A stretch of DNA of 37,985 bases from Oscillospiraceae bacterium (GCA_031267965.1 JAIRYC010000010.1:1-37985), one strand, 5' to 3'. Counted from the stretch's first letter, positions 1 to 8,544 are shown. Made by a program: numbers and translations. Notes: a model not told the origin generated them from the letters alone.

Positions 1-1031
1 AATAGCACTGTGACTGCCAGTATTATAACAAAGCGGACTAGCAGAACCGGTGCAGTAACCACTCCGCCCTCTGCCGAGGAGCCAGAGCCTACCACTCCTG
101 CACCGATCCCTCCGGCAGAAACATCCAATACAGTCGTTCCCACAAAAGTGAACGGCCTTACATGGCTTGTACCGCCGACAATTGAAGCGGACGCCGTTTT
201 TTATTTAGACGTTAATGACTATTCACAAACAGTGCCAAACGAAAAAACAAACTGGAATATTCTTCTTTTTAGAAAAGATGAAAAATTTGGTATTTTAGAT
301 GCCGATGGAAATATTCGGCATAAAGCAGAGTACATGGGCTATTGTATTTTTCCTGACGGCTCAATTTTTATTGATGGTGCTAAAGACAATAATGATTGGA
401 TTTGGTGGCGCTTGAAAGATGATTTATCGCTTGTTTATGATAGGGCAATGTTCTATTTGGGTGGTATTGAGTACATTTACGACAGAAAAAAATCTAAAGC
501 TTTTGTACGGACTATTGGCGAAGGCGCTTCCGAAAGCTGGAATGATGCGCCAACCGGTATCATTTCGGTTGTTTCCGTCAAAAACGGCGAACCCGGTGAT
601 GGATTGCATTATGAGCCAACGGGAAAATACGGGATTTTAAAAGACGGTAAGGTCGTTGTCTCTCCAAAGTATGCGTCCGCAAACCCATTTTCTGAGGGCT
701 TAGCTGCGTTCAAAAATGACAAAGGTAAGTGGGGCTATCTAAGTGGGGCTATCTAAACGACAAAGGAGAAACAGTCATTCCTTTTGCTTATGATATTTCT
801 GGGAACGAAAAAATTGGTGCGGAATATTATACAGCTGAAATGCTTTACCTCTGCCACGAAGGCTACATTCCCGTACGCCAAGGCGAAAAATGGGGCATTT
901 ATAACAAAAATGGAGAACCGGTTGTGCCCATGCAGTATGAAGGAATCTCACAAGTCAACGATGGCAAGTGCTTTGTCAAAATGGACGGCAAATGGGGTTT
1001 GCTGGAAGTTTCTGAGCTTTTGAACAAATAA
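1..1031 (+). pseudogene. WG-repeat protein, 5'-truncated by window edge and frameshifted
   Basis: The reading frame is open from base 1, so the true start and any signal peptide lie outside the window. A Thr/Pro-rich linker (about the first 45 residues) leads into WG-type repeat units recognisable by KFGILD, GKYGIL, GKWGYL, EKWGIY and GKWGLL, the family signature of short beta-rich repeats often found on exported bacterial proteins. The frame stops at 754-756 because a 14-base unit is present twice in tandem (727-740 and 741-754). Removing one copy joins GKWGYL directly to NDKGETVIPF in the frame that runs to 1031, so the rest of the repeat domain is preserved out of frame. Seen: duplication and frame change. 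Inferred: recent inactivation, or reversible slippage. A polymorphism or an assembly error are the alternatives. Ligand and role are unknown. Confidence 0.8.
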
Positions 1032-1055
1032 TAAAACAAAAAAGGCGGTGACACC

Positions 1056-1766
1056 GTGCGAGAATTTGGCGAATGGCTGTGGGATGTCCTATCCCTGCGG
1101 CTGGTGTTTATATCCACAGTGCAGTTGGCACTGGCGGCATTGTTGGGTGGCGTTATCGGCTTTGAGCGCGAACGCTCTCACCGCCCGGCGGGCTTCCGTA
1201 CGCATATCATTGTTGCGGTCGGCTCCGCACTGGTCATGCTGACCGGCGTCGCCATGAGCAAAAGCGGTAATTTTGGCGACATTGACCCCACACGTATGGC
1301 TGCACAGGTTGTTAGCGGGATCGGATTCCTCGGCGCTGGCACAATATTGCGCGAAGGCTTTTCCGTCAAGGGACTGACCACTGCCGCCAGCCTGTGGACA
1401 GTTTCGTGCATTGGACTTGCGTGCGGCGGCGGATATTATGAGGGCGCAATACTGGGCACGGCGCTGATTATTCTGACGCTGAATATCCTCAAAAAGGTGC
1501 TTATGCGCGGCTCCCGTGGCAAGAGCATTTACATTGAGATTGCGGATGTTGCGGGACTTGCGCCTGAAATCGGGCGGACAATCAAACGGCTGGGCGGCAG
1601 TCTGCATTCGCTGGAAATCCTTTACGCGGACGACGAAAAGCGCCGTGCTAAGGAGGGCACCATTGTGCTGAAGGCATTGGTTTTTGCGCGCTCCGGCGAA
1701 GAGATTGACATCATTTTGGAGGCGCTGCGCGATTTGGACGGAATCTTGGACATGTACGTGGATTGA
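1056..1766 (+). CDS. MgtC/SapB family membrane protein
   Basis: The 236-residue product fits the MgtC family. About four hydrophobic segments fill roughly residues 15-130 and carry the family hallmarks GFERERSHRPAGFRTH, GIGFLGAGTIL and KGLTTAASLW. A soluble C-terminal part of about 90 residues resembles the ACT-like domain of longer MgtC proteins. The start is GTG at 1056, placed by the strong ribosome site AAAGGCGGTG at 1041-1050. Family members are linked to magnesium limitation and, in pathogens, intramacrophage survival; in commensal Clostridia the role is not settled. It follows the broken WG-repeat gene by 24 bases and could be read from the same transcript. No promoter of its own was recognised. 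Confidence 0.9.
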   Translation: MREFGEWLWDVLSLRLVFISTVQLALAALLGGVIGFERERSHRPAGFRTHIIVAVGSALVMLTGVAMSKSGNFGDIDPTRMAAQVVSGIGFLGAGTILREGFSVKGLTTAASLWTVSCIGLACGGGYYEGAILGTALIILTLNILKKVLMRGSRGKSIYIEIADVAGLAPEIGRTIKRLGGSLHSLEILYADDEKRRAKEGTIVLKALVFARSGEEIDIILEALRDLDGILDMYVD

Positions 1767-1794
1767 TTGCGCAGATGAAGGAGATTGAACATAA

Positions 1795-2222
1795 TTGAAG
1801 AGAATAACTGAGTGCATTTTGTGCTATGCTTTTTTGAGGGGCACGCCGATGGAAAATACGCCGTCTGAATCATCAACCGCAGCCACTGCACCAATTGCCA
1901 CTGCGGAACCCACTACCACACCGGCAGAACCCTTCTCGCGTACAGTCAAAAGGCGCTCAACCCCAGTAGAAAGGTTTACAGAATTACTCGCTTTGCCTCC
2001 GTTATGAATCGGAACGTTTATATTCTGGATAAGTTTGAGACAAAGGACTTGATCGGCAAAATAATATTTGCTACGAAAGATGTACTGGGCACAGTGTTTT
2101 CACAAAATTTCTCCTCCATTGAGCCAATTTTGGTTGACGTGAGTTTTGACGGATGGTTAGATCCTATTGTGTTTTGTACCATGAATCCCCGCGCCCTTTC
2201 TTTTTGTAACATATATCTATAG
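1795..2222 (+). pseudogene. Possible remnant of a Thr/Pro-linker exported protein
   Basis: Two short frames overlap by ATGA at 2004-2007. The first (from TTG at 1795) contains a Ser/Thr/Ala/Pro stretch (ATAPIATAEPTTTPAEP) of the kind that links signal peptides to outer domains elsewhere in this window. The second (2004-2222, 72 residues) ends at TAG and matches nothing I recognise. Neither has a convincing ribosome site or signal peptide. The simplest reading is that both are pieces of one decayed surface-protein gene, perhaps together with the frame at 2260-2613. They could also be chance open frames. Confidence 0.35.
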
Positions 2223-2259
2223 AAATCCCTCAAAAATAACATTTAAGGAAGAAACTACC

Positions 2260-2613
2260 ATGTTTGCCCGTCCGCATTTTATGCCATCTGAACGCAAGAT
2301 ATACTCTTTGGGTCATGATGGCATGTTTGGCGTTGAATGTAGCATTTATGACTGTTCGCGAAGCGGCGTTGTTCTTTCACACAAACTTTCTATTGTACCG
2401 GCATGGGACGAAGTCCATCCCGAAAAGATAACTCTCAACATTAAAGAATACGGCTGCACAAGTGACAAAGAAACAATCGTGCAGAAAGAGAAACCCGACT
2501 ATAATCCTGGTGGGAAATATAACTCTGACATTTGGCATTTGAATGACGAAACACGTTGGATCGATGGGGAGAACTGCTTGAATGCGTGGAAAAGCTTGGA
2601 GTTTGAATCATGA
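2260..2613 (+). CDS. Hypothetical protein, 117 aa
   Basis: This 117-residue frame is not recognised. It has no signal peptide or membrane segment and three cysteines, and it is rich in charged and aromatic residues. Evidence that it may be translated is a purine-rich ribosome site (AAGGAAGAAA, 2245-2254) before the ATG and the ATGA overlap of its stop with the start of the HAD gene at 2610, a typical translational coupling. Against this, it follows a region that looks decayed and could be the C-terminal end of a broken gene beginning near 1795. No function is proposed. Confidence 0.45.
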   Translation: MFARPHFMPSERKIYSLGHDGMFGVECSIYDCSRSGVVLSHKLSIVPAWDEVHPEKITLNIKEYGCTSDKETIVQKEKPDYNPGGKYNSDIWHLNDETRWIDGENCLNAWKSLEFES

Positions 2614-3269
2614 CAATAGAAAAACGCAGCTTCGCCGCCGCCATCTTCGATATGGATGGCCTGATGTTTGACACCGAGCGTATGCACATACGCTCTTGGA
2701 TTGGTGGGGCGGCAATGCAAGGCGGCACGCTCACCGCAAACGACCTCATGCCCCTGCGCGGCTTGCCTGCAAGAATTTTTTGCGAACGTATGGTCGCCTT
2801 GCTCCCGCCGGGTGCGGACGTTGATAAGCTGTTGCTGCTCAAGCGCGAATTAATGGCCGACGAACTGCGCACAAACGGGGTGCCGCAAAAACCCGGTCTT
2901 GTTGCGTTGCTAGAAGAACTGCGCAAACAGGGAATTCCCGCCGCAGTAGCAACCTCCACGCCGCGCGACGTCGCCGGCCGGATGCTGCAAACTGCCGGTG
3001 TGCGTGATTATTTTGCGGCAATCGTTTTTGGTGACGAGGTCCAAAACGGCAAGCCTGCGCCGGATATTTTCCTAAAGGCAGCGGAGAAACTCGGCGTCCT
3101 GCCGCAGGACTGCCTTGCGTTGGAGGATGCGCCGAATGGGGCAACCGCTGCCATCCGCGCCGGAATGAAAACCGTCATGGTGCCGGATTTGGACGAGCCG
3201 CCCAAGGAAATCCGCGGACAATTGTTTGCGGTGGCGGAATCGCTTGCTGATGTTGTGCAATTGTTGTAA
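2610..3269 (+). CDS. HAD-superfamily phosphatase / beta-phosphoglucomutase-like
   Basis: The 219-residue protein shows the HAD subfamily IA layout. Motif I is DMDGLMFDTE near residue 15, with nucleophile and acid/base Asp. A helical cap covers about residues 25-85, motif II is the Thr in VATSTPRD, motif III is the Lys in GKPAPDIF, and motif IV follows in LALEDAPNG. This matches phosphatases and phosphomutases acting on small sugar phosphates in the cytoplasm; the substrate cannot be read from sequence. The start overlaps the previous stop as ATGA and a GGAG sits about ten bases upstream inside that gene, so expression is probably coupled. The C-terminus is complete and ends 56 bases before the next gene. 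Confidence 0.88.
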   Translation: MTIEKRSFAAAIFDMDGLMFDTERMHIRSWIGGAAMQGGTLTANDLMPLRGLPARIFCERMVALLPPGADVDKLLLLKRELMADELRTNGVPQKPGLVALLEELRKQGIPAAVATSTPRDVAGRMLQTAGVRDYFAAIVFGDEVQNGKPAPDIFLKAAEKLGVLPQDCLALEDAPNGATAAIRAGMKTVMVPDLDEPPKEIRGQLFAVAESLADVVQLL

Positions 3270-3325
3270 AAAACAGACGCACAATCAAGAAAAATACAGC
3301 AAAGAAAGGAAGAAAAGGAGCCGCC

Positions 3326-3907
3326 ATGTCGTCATTTTTCGCCATGCTTGACCGCATGAAATACATCAATCGCTGGGGCCTGATGCGCAACACCCGTGCG
3401 GAATCCTTAAGCGAGCACGTCCAGCGCACAGCCTGGCTGGCACACGCGTTGGCGGTTCTGCGTAATCGGCGGTTCGGCGGTTCCGCAGACACTGAACGCG
3501 CTGCACTTCTGGCGCTTTTTCATGACAGCCCGGAGGCACTTACGGGCGACCTTCCCACACCTGTCAAGTACTACAGTGATGAAGTTCGTGAGGCATACCG
3601 CACAGTTGAGGAACACGCTGCGCAAACACTGCTGGACATGCTCCCGGCGGATTTACGGGATGACTACGCGCCACTGCTTTTCCCATCAGATAGCGATGCG
3701 CCGTTATGGGAAATTGTAAAGGCGGCAGACACGCTGTGTGCGTACCTCAAGTGTTTGGAGGAAATGCGCGCCGGCAACCGTGAGTTTACAATTGCCGCGG
3801 AGCAAACAAAGCTTAAGCTGAATGAAATGGACTTGCCGGAGGTTGACGCGTTTTTGGCGGAGTTCGTCCCGGCGTTTGAGAAAACGCTGGATGAAATGCG
3901 CAGATAA
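3326..3907 (+). CDS. HD-domain 5'-deoxynucleotidase, YfbR-like
   Basis: The 193-residue protein has the HD-hydrolase pattern of the YfbR/HDDC2 group. An early His lies in SEHVQRTAWLAHAL, the central HD pair in ALFHDSPEALTGDLPTPVKY is almost a family signature, and the late Asp lies in VKAADTLCAYLKCLEE. Such enzymes are metal-dependent phosphohydrolases that remove phosphate from deoxynucleoside 5'-monophosphates, helping to balance nucleotide pools. The length matches the roughly 190-200 residues of the family. The ATG at 3326 is preceded by AAAAGGAG at an ideal distance. It lies 56 bases after the HAD gene, so both could be co-transcribed. Confidence 0.9.
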   Translation: MSSFFAMLDRMKYINRWGLMRNTRAESLSEHVQRTAWLAHALAVLRNRRFGGSADTERAALLALFHDSPEALTGDLPTPVKYYSDEVREAYRTVEEHAAQTLLDMLPADLRDDYAPLLFPSDSDAPLWEIVKAADTLCAYLKCLEEMRAGNREFTIAAEQTKLKLNEMDLPEVDAFLAEFVPAFEKTLDEMRR

Positions 3908-3936
3908 TTGTAAAAACGCACGTAACATGCTATACT
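3908..3936 (+). promoter_or_regulatory. Sigma-A-type promoter for the beta-lactamase-fold gene
   Basis: TTGTAA (3908-3913) and TATACT (3931-3936) are separated by 17 bases, 24 bases before the ATG at 3961. The -35 box begins immediately after the YfbR-like gene stop. Confidence 0.65.
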
Positions 3937-3960
3937 TAATAAAAAAGCGGAAGGGAACCC

Positions 3961-5556
3961 ATGAAATTTAAAAAGCTGATAAATGAGGTGTTCCACGGCA
4001 AAACCGGCTCGTTTATCTTTTATGCCGTCGCTGTGCTGTCAGCGGCTGTGTTGTATTGCTCAAAGGGCGCATGGGGCTGGATTGGGGATTTGTATCCATT
4101 GGGCGAAAGGTTCTTGCCGTTGATCTTCAGCCTAATGGCCGCCACAAGCTTGTATCATCTGGTTTTTCTGTTTGCACAAGGTAAGCTCAAGGAAAATAAA
4201 CCTGTCGCCGCAATCCACACAGTGGCCGTGGTGGTTGCCTGTGCGTGCTTAGGCTGGGCAATCGCCGTGATGCATTCACAACTTTCAGCGGCAAAGGCAA
4301 CACTTATAGTTATCCTTCCGTATATCGCTTTACTGCTTGGGCTCCCTTTCGTATTCTTGGTTCTGCCAAGCTACAAAAAAGTGCTTCGCGTGGTTTTATC
4401 CATTGCGCTTTCTGCGGCAGTGCTGTTGCCAACAGGTCTGCATGCATATAACAGTGGACTTTTCGATGTCGCTCCTGTTTATCCCTTTGATTTTGACGCA
4501 CCCGCGCCCCAGACGCCGAAGGACGGCTATCTGATGACCCTTGCTGAGGATAAATACGGCGTATTCCCTGACCCCAATTTTCCCATCAGTACAGCAGAAG
4601 CCCAGGGTGTGAATTCCGACAGGCTAGTGGCACGTTTGGAGACAATCCAAAAAGCCAAGGAGCCTTTGGACAGTGTAATAATCCTCAAAAATGGGTACGT
4701 CATCTGTGAAAAATACTATGGAAATAATTCCGCAGATACCCCGCATGCGCAGTATTCCTGCACAAAAAGCGTAATTTCCGCGCTGACTGGCATAGCCATT
4801 GCGGAGGGAAAAATCAAAAGCACCGAGCAAAAAATTGCTGATTTTTTCTCTGAGGCGGACTTGAAAAATTCGCCTGAGAAAAAAGACATCACCATCCAGC
4901 ACATGCTGACTATGACATCCGGCATTGCGGGAGATAACAAATGGAACGATTGGGCCAACGAAAAAGACCCTGCGCTTGCTCTGTTTACGCTCAAACAAAA
5001 AAATGCGCCTGGAACCCATTACCGGTATGACAGCGCGGCAACAAATTTGCTGTCGGGCATTTTGACAAAGGCAGTGGGTAAGCCCACACAGGATTACGCC
5101 CAAGAAAAGCTCTTTGCGCCGCTGGGAATCACGAATTACACCTGGGACGTGGATGGGGCCGGCATTGCCTGCGGTGGCTATGGCCTTTCGCTGTGTTCAA
5201 GGGATATGGCAAAATTCGGCTATCTCTACCTGAATGAAGGGCGTTGGAAGAACCGGCAACTGATACCCGCGCAGTGGGTTAAGGATTCAGCGCCATGGAA
5301 CGGCAGGCCCGAAGCATATGGCAGGCTGTTTTGGAGCAACGCGTATGACGCGTCCGTTTACGAAGCAAGGGGCGCATACGGGCAGTATATCTCTGTTTTT
5401 CCGGCGCAGAACGCCGTGGTGGTGGTAACCTCGCGGGGGGATTATGACAACCGCAAGCTGCTGTATGACGGCTTGGCCAAGGATCTGGAGGGGACAAAGC
5501 CCTTGCCGGAAAATCCTGACGGCGCACAAAAGCTAAAGGATTTTGAGACCCGGTAA
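3961..5556 (+). CDS. Membrane-anchored beta-lactamase-fold serine hydrolase
   Basis: The 531-residue protein has two parts. Residues about 15-160 hold some five hydrophobic segments, and the rest is a class-C beta-lactamase/penicillin-binding-like domain. The nucleophile motif S-x-x-K is visible as SCTK near residue 267, followed by a YRYDSAATNLL motif where the family carries its tyrosine, and a late glycine-rich GAYGQYI in place of KTG. The family includes esterases, D-aminopeptidases and carboxypeptidases as well as beta-lactamases, so the substrate is open, and resistance should not be inferred. The catalytic domain is probably outside the membrane. The ATG at 3961 has GGAAGGGA just upstream and its own promoter at 3908. 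Confidence 0.88.
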   Translation: MKFKKLINEVFHGKTGSFIFYAVAVLSAAVLYCSKGAWGWIGDLYPLGERFLPLIFSLMAATSLYHLVFLFAQGKLKENKPVAAIHTVAVVVACACLGWAIAVMHSQLSAAKATLIVILPYIALLLGLPFVFLVLPSYKKVLRVVLSIALSAAVLLPTGLHAYNSGLFDVAPVYPFDFDAPAPQTPKDGYLMTLAEDKYGVFPDPNFPISTAEAQGVNSDRLVARLETIQKAKEPLDSVIILKNGYVICEKYYGNNSADTPHAQYSCTKSVISALTGIAIAEGKIKSTEQKIADFFSEADLKNSPEKKDITIQHMLTMTSGIAGDNKWNDWANEKDPALALFTLKQKNAPGTHYRYDSAATNLLSGILTKAVGKPTQDYAQEKLFAPLGITNYTWDVDGAGIACGGYGLSLCSRDMAKFGYLYLNEGRWKNRQLIPAQWVKDSAPWNGRPEAYGRLFWSNAYDASVYEARGAYGQYISVFPAQNAVVVVTSRGDYDNRKLLYDGLAKDLEGTKPLPENPDGAQKLKDFETR

Positions 5557-5568
5557 TGATGTGATAGG

Positions 5569-5597
5569 TTGACAAAGCTTGCCGGATTCTGTAGAAT
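5569..5597 (+). promoter_or_regulatory. Strong sigma-A promoter for the pseudouridine synthase gene
   Basis: Consensus TTGACA (5569-5574), a 17-base spacer and TAGAAT (5592-5597). Roughly 110 bases of untranslated leader follow before the ATG at 5713; I see no known riboswitch in it. Confidence 0.8.
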
Positions 5598-5712
5598 ATA
5601 CGCGACGGCATTAGTCTATACGGCTGTGCCGCCCTTTATGTTATTATATTAACGCAAACTGCGAATATTGTCAACTGATATCGAATTAACTGAAAAATTG
5701 TGAGGTTACCTA

Positions 5713-6426
5713 ATGCCAAAAGAACGTCTGCAAAAAATCCTTTCCGCCGCCGGGCTGCTTTCCCGCCGGGCGGCGGAGGTTGCCATACGTGCCGGGCGCG
5801 TGCAAGTCAACGGGCGCCCTGTGTCCCTTGGAGACAGCGCTGACCCCGCCGAGGACAACATTACGCTCGACGGCGCCGCCGTGCGCACCGCCGGACAAAA
5901 ACGCTATATTGCACTGCACAAGCCGCGCGGTGTTGTTTGCACGCTTGCAGACGAGCGCGGTCGGCGTTGCTTGCCCGATTTGCTAGTCGACGTTCCCGAA
6001 CGCGTTTACCCCATTGGCCGGCTGGACCGTGACAGTGAGGGCTTGGTCCTGCTGACAAACGACGGCGCATTTGCCAATGACGTTATGCACCCGCGCGCGC
6101 ACATCGGCAAAACGTACCGCGTCACTGTTGCTCCGGCGCTGACCGAGGATCAGCTTGCGGAGTTTTCCTCAGGTATGCGCCTTGACGACGGTCAAACAAC
6201 GGCCCCCGCAAGAATAACCACCATTGATGAGCGCGATGGTCGGCAAGTGCTGGAAATTGTTCTCTGGGAAGGCAGAAACAGGCAGATACGCCGTATGCTG
6301 GAGGCTTTTAGCGTGCAAACCCTGCGGCTCAAGCGCAAACAAATTGGCGGAGTAAAGCTGGGAATGCTGTCGTCCGGTAGATGGCGCGATTTAACGCCGA
6401 AGGAAATGCAGGCGTTTCGCCGGTAG
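5713..6426 (+). CDS. rluB: RsuA/RluB-family rRNA pseudouridine synthase
   Basis: The 237-residue protein has an N-terminal S4 RNA-binding domain (residues 4-50, QKILSAAGLLSRRAAEVAI) followed by the RsuA-type catalytic domain. The catalytic aspartate lies in IGRLDRDSEGLVLLTND, and the family motif GRNRQIRRM is present near residue 195. These enzymes convert specific uridines of 16S or 23S rRNA to pseudouridine; RluB modifies helix 80 of 23S rRNA in E. coli, and B. subtilis has a homologue of this size. The exact rRNA target is inferred only from overall similarity. GAGG nine bases before the ATG supports the start. It is transcribed from a strong promoter at 5569 and appears to be a single-gene unit. 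Confidence 0.9.
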   Translation: MPKERLQKILSAAGLLSRRAAEVAIRAGRVQVNGRPVSLGDSADPAEDNITLDGAAVRTAGQKRYIALHKPRGVVCTLADERGRRCLPDLLVDVPERVYPIGRLDRDSEGLVLLTNDGAFANDVMHPRAHIGKTYRVTVAPALTEDQLAEFSSGMRLDDGQTTAPARITTIDERDGRQVLEIVLWEGRNRQIRRMLEAFSVQTLRLKRKQIGGVKLGMLSSGRWRDLTPKEMQAFRR

Positions 6427-6548
6427 ACTCGGCATATATATTATATCATTTTCTTCCCATTCACAGGAATTTCACGAAACTTTTGCAGGGAAAACATGGA
6501 ATTTACACAAAGTTTAGAACAAAATCAAAGAATTATTCAAAAACCCTC

Positions 6549-6579
6549 TTGACAATTGCTCCAAAAAGGTGTTTAATAT
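6549..6579 (+). promoter_or_regulatory. Probable promoter for the exported Thr/Pro-linker gene
   Basis: TTGACA (6549-6554) with a TTTAATAT box around 6572-6579. The spacer is 17-19 bases depending on which hexamer is taken. The rest of 6427-6646 shows no gene. Confidence 0.6.
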
Positions 6580-6646
6580 AGCAGAGAGTTTGCGCCGCAC
6601 TCTTTAGAGCGGGGCGAATCGATAGAAAACATAAGGAGAGTTCCCT

Positions 6647-7714
6647 ATGAAGAAGCTTTTGTCCGTGCTCTTGGTGTTTGCGCTCATCATTCTGCCGTTG
6701 GCGGCAGTAACGACCGCAGGCGCCGCAGTGTTCGCTACCGTTGCGGCAGTGAACCTGACCAAATCGGTGAATGACAAGACTACCGGCGGTACACCGGATT
6801 CAACAACCGAGCCATCCACGGGCACGGTTACCGACCCGCCCACTGATGAGGTGACTGACCCGCCTGCTGATGAAGAAACCACCACGCAACAGGGCGGGCA
6901 GGTCACAGATCCAACAACCAAGCCCACCGGAAGTGGTGGTACGACCCCAACAACTAAGCCCTCGGCAAACACTACCGCTGCTCCAAAGCCAACAAGTGGC
7001 GGCAACGCCGGAACCAGCACCGGCGTGCCCAGCGACAAAGCGGCAATCATCAAAGCCTATCAAGCCGCTGTTACCAAAATCCGCAATAGCAACAAACCGA
7101 TTGACAAGGTTCAGGTAACCTCGCTCGGTGATTTCACCGGTGATGAGAAAATGCTGAAGCTCACCGGTACAACAATCCCCATTGTCAAGATTAACATCGG
7201 CAACGTTGTTAAATCCTTCCTTGGCGATGGCACAGAGGGTCCGTGGCATAATCCTGTTAAAGAGCAGCTCATTGACGCTTCTAAGTTGAGCACAGCCGAT
7301 GTCACGAACGCCAGCGCAAAGAAAAATGGTACGGGCTTTGACTTCACAATCGTTCTCAAATCCGAAACGAATCCAAAGCCCGGAACAAGTGCAATTGGAC
7401 ATGTAACATCTGACTTTCCAACTATTGAGTCTGTTAATCAGTCCATTGATGATGCGTGTAAAAATGATCTGGGGGGCATTACAAAGCGTGGCCCCGGAGG
7501 CATTGATATTGGCAGCATGACTTTCAAAACTACGTCTCCGACTATTACAGGTACAGTTGATGGCAACGGCAAATTCACTGCCCTTAAAATGTCTTTTAAT
7601 TTCAATGCCCATCTTGAAAATGCTACAGTTAAGGTTATTTTCACGCTTGGCAGCGGCGAGTGGGGCGAAACCAGTGGTTTGCGCACACTGACCTACAGCA
7701 AGTTTGCGTACTAA
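6647..7714 (+). CDS. Exported protein with Thr/Pro linker, unknown C-terminal domain
   Basis: The 355-residue product begins with a basic N-terminus and a hydrophobic core (residues 2-32), a signal peptide or N-terminal anchor. A low-complexity Thr/Pro/Gly linker follows (about residues 45-125, with repeats such as TTKP and VTDPP), then a globular domain of about 230 residues starting near DKAAIIKAYQAAV. That domain is rich in beta-forming Thr/Val/Ile stretches and has no cysteine-based catalytic motif that I can see. I do not recognise the family. A role at the cell surface is inferred from architecture alone. The ATG at 6647 has AAGGAGAG at 6631-6638. A rho-independent terminator follows at 7738, so it is likely monocistronic. 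Confidence 0.85.
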   Translation: MKKLLSVLLVFALIILPLAAVTTAGAAVFATVAAVNLTKSVNDKTTGGTPDSTTEPSTGTVTDPPTDEVTDPPADEETTTQQGGQVTDPTTKPTGSGGTTPTTKPSANTTAAPKPTSGGNAGTSTGVPSDKAAIIKAYQAAVTKIRNSNKPIDKVQVTSLGDFTGDEKMLKLTGTTIPIVKINIGNVVKSFLGDGTEGPWHNPVKEQLIDASKLSTADVTNASAKKNGTGFDFTIVLKSETNPKPGTSAIGHVTSDFPTIESVNQSIDDACKNDLGGITKRGPGGIDIGSMTFKTTSPTITGTVDGNGKFTALKMSFNFNAHLENATVKVIFTLGSGEWGETSGLRTLTYSKFAY

Positions 7715-7737
7715 TTTAACGATATAATGAACGTTAC

Positions 7738-7774
7738 AAAAGCGGGGCTGCCTTAGTTGGCGGCTTCGCTTTTT
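7738..7774 (+). terminator. Rho-independent terminator
   Basis: AAAAGCG pairs with CGCTTTT and CTGCC with GGCGG around a short loop, followed by a T run. It ends the exported-protein transcript just before the rpmH promoter. Confidence 0.75.
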
Positions 7775-7783
7775 GCTTTACAC

Positions 7784-7813
7784 TTGACAAACTATGCCCG
7801 TCTAGGGTATAAT
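7784..7813 (+). promoter_or_regulatory. Consensus promoter for rpmH-rnpA-yidD-yidC
   Basis: Perfect TTGACA (7784-7789) and TATAAT (7808-7813) with an 18-base spacer. It is one of the strongest promoters in the window, as expected for a ribosomal protein transcript. Confidence 0.9.
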
Positions 7814-7878
7814 ACACCCCTATGGGGCTTCCCGTCCTGTATCGTTATGCTATATTCATGTGAAATGGAGGATATAAA

Positions 7879-8013
7879 ATGAAGCGTACATTCCAGCCCA
7901 AAAAACTCCACGGGCAAAAAGTGCATGGCTTCCGTAAGCGCATGAGCACCCGCAATGGACGCAAGGTGCTTGCACGCCGCCGCGCAAAAGGGCGCAAGGT
8001 CCTGTCTTACTAA
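7879..8013 (+). CDS. rpmH: 50S ribosomal protein L34
   Basis: The 44-codon frame reads [10 protein letters not shown], then [13 protein letters not shown], and ends KGRKVLSY, the near-invariant L34 sequence of a small basic protein in the large ribosomal subunit. A GGAGGA ribosome site at 7867-7872 precedes the ATG. It is the first gene of the cluster leading to rnpA, yidD, yidC and jag, the classical order near bacterial replication origins. Here dnaA is not next to it: an exported-protein gene and a terminator lie upstream. Confidence 0.97.
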   Translation: MKRTFQPKKLHGQKVHGFRKRMSTRNGRKVLARRRAKGRKVLSY

Positions 8014-8038
8014 GCAACACACAAAAGGGGTTGTTCTT

Positions 8039-8125
8039 GTGAGGGCAAAAAGACCATCCAACAGAACACCGCAGCGCGTGAGAGCTTCAGCCTATAGCTC
8101 CCGCGTGTGTTTTGTTACGCTATGA
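8039..8125 (+). CDS. Possible 28-residue basic leader peptide overlapping the rnpA start
   Basis: Between rpmH and rnpA a GTG-started frame of 28 codons has a good ribosome site (AAAAGGGG, 8023-8030) and ends in TGA at 8123-8125, which overlaps the rnpA ATG at 8122 as ATGA. The peptide is very basic, beginning VRAKRPSNRTPQRVRAS. The rnpA start itself has no visible Shine-Dalgarno sequence, so translation of this frame could deliver ribosomes to rnpA. Whether the peptide has a function is unknown. A chance frame in a GC-rich spacer is the alternative. Confidence 0.4.
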   Translation: MRAKRPSNRTPQRVRASAYSSRVCFVTL

Positions 8126-8544
8126 AGGCTCAGACGATCAACGTAAACGCGGATTTCCGCCGGGCTTACGGACGCGGCAAAAGCAAGGCTGATGCAATTC
8201 TTGTCAGCTATGCGCTCCGCACGCGCCATCCGGTTGCGCGGTACGGAATCACAACCAGCAAAAAAATCGGTTCGGCAGTGGAGAGAAATCGCTGCCGCCG
8301 CGTGATTCGGGCAGCGTATATGCAATTGCTGCCGGAGCTTCCCCGCGCCGGGTGGGATTTTGTCTTTGTGGCACGCGGTCGCACAAAGGACGTAAAAAGC
8401 ACGGAAATTCTGCGCTCCATGCGGGGGCAGTTGAAAGCGCTTTTGCAGAACAGCCCGCAAAGCCGTCCAAACGCACACTATAGCGGCGGGTACAAACAAA
8501 ATACAGGTACACCCAAAACGGCAAACGGAGATGCGCGTACATGA
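8122..8544 (+). CDS. rnpA: Ribonuclease P protein component
   Basis: The product is the small basic subunit that, with the RNase P RNA, matures the 5' ends of tRNAs. The [18 protein letters not shown] region and the signature [16 protein letters not shown] (family RNR motif, residues about 55-70) are clear. I chose ATG at 8122 (140 residues) because homologues start a few residues before the FRR motif; an in-frame GTG at 8107 would add five residues. The C-terminal ~30 residues after LKALLQN are an extra polar tail not needed for the fold. No ribosome site is visible, and the start overlaps the stop of the 28-codon leader frame. Its own stop overlaps yidD as ATGA. Confidence 0.93.
   Translation: MKAQTINVNADFRRAYGRGKSKADAILVSYALRTRHPVARYGITTSKKIGSAVERNRCRRVIRAAYMQLLPELPRAGWDFVFVARGRTKDVKSTEILRSMRGQLKALLQNSPQSRPNAHYSGGYKQNTGTPKTANGDART

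Noticed and set aside
1089..1817. Long minus-strand frame opposite the MgtC gene
   Set aside because: Antisense shadow; the plus strand encodes clear MgtC motifs.
6800..7612. Long minus-strand frame (270 codons) opposite the exported protein
   Set aside because: Shadow of the plus-strand gene, caused by low-complexity Thr codons.
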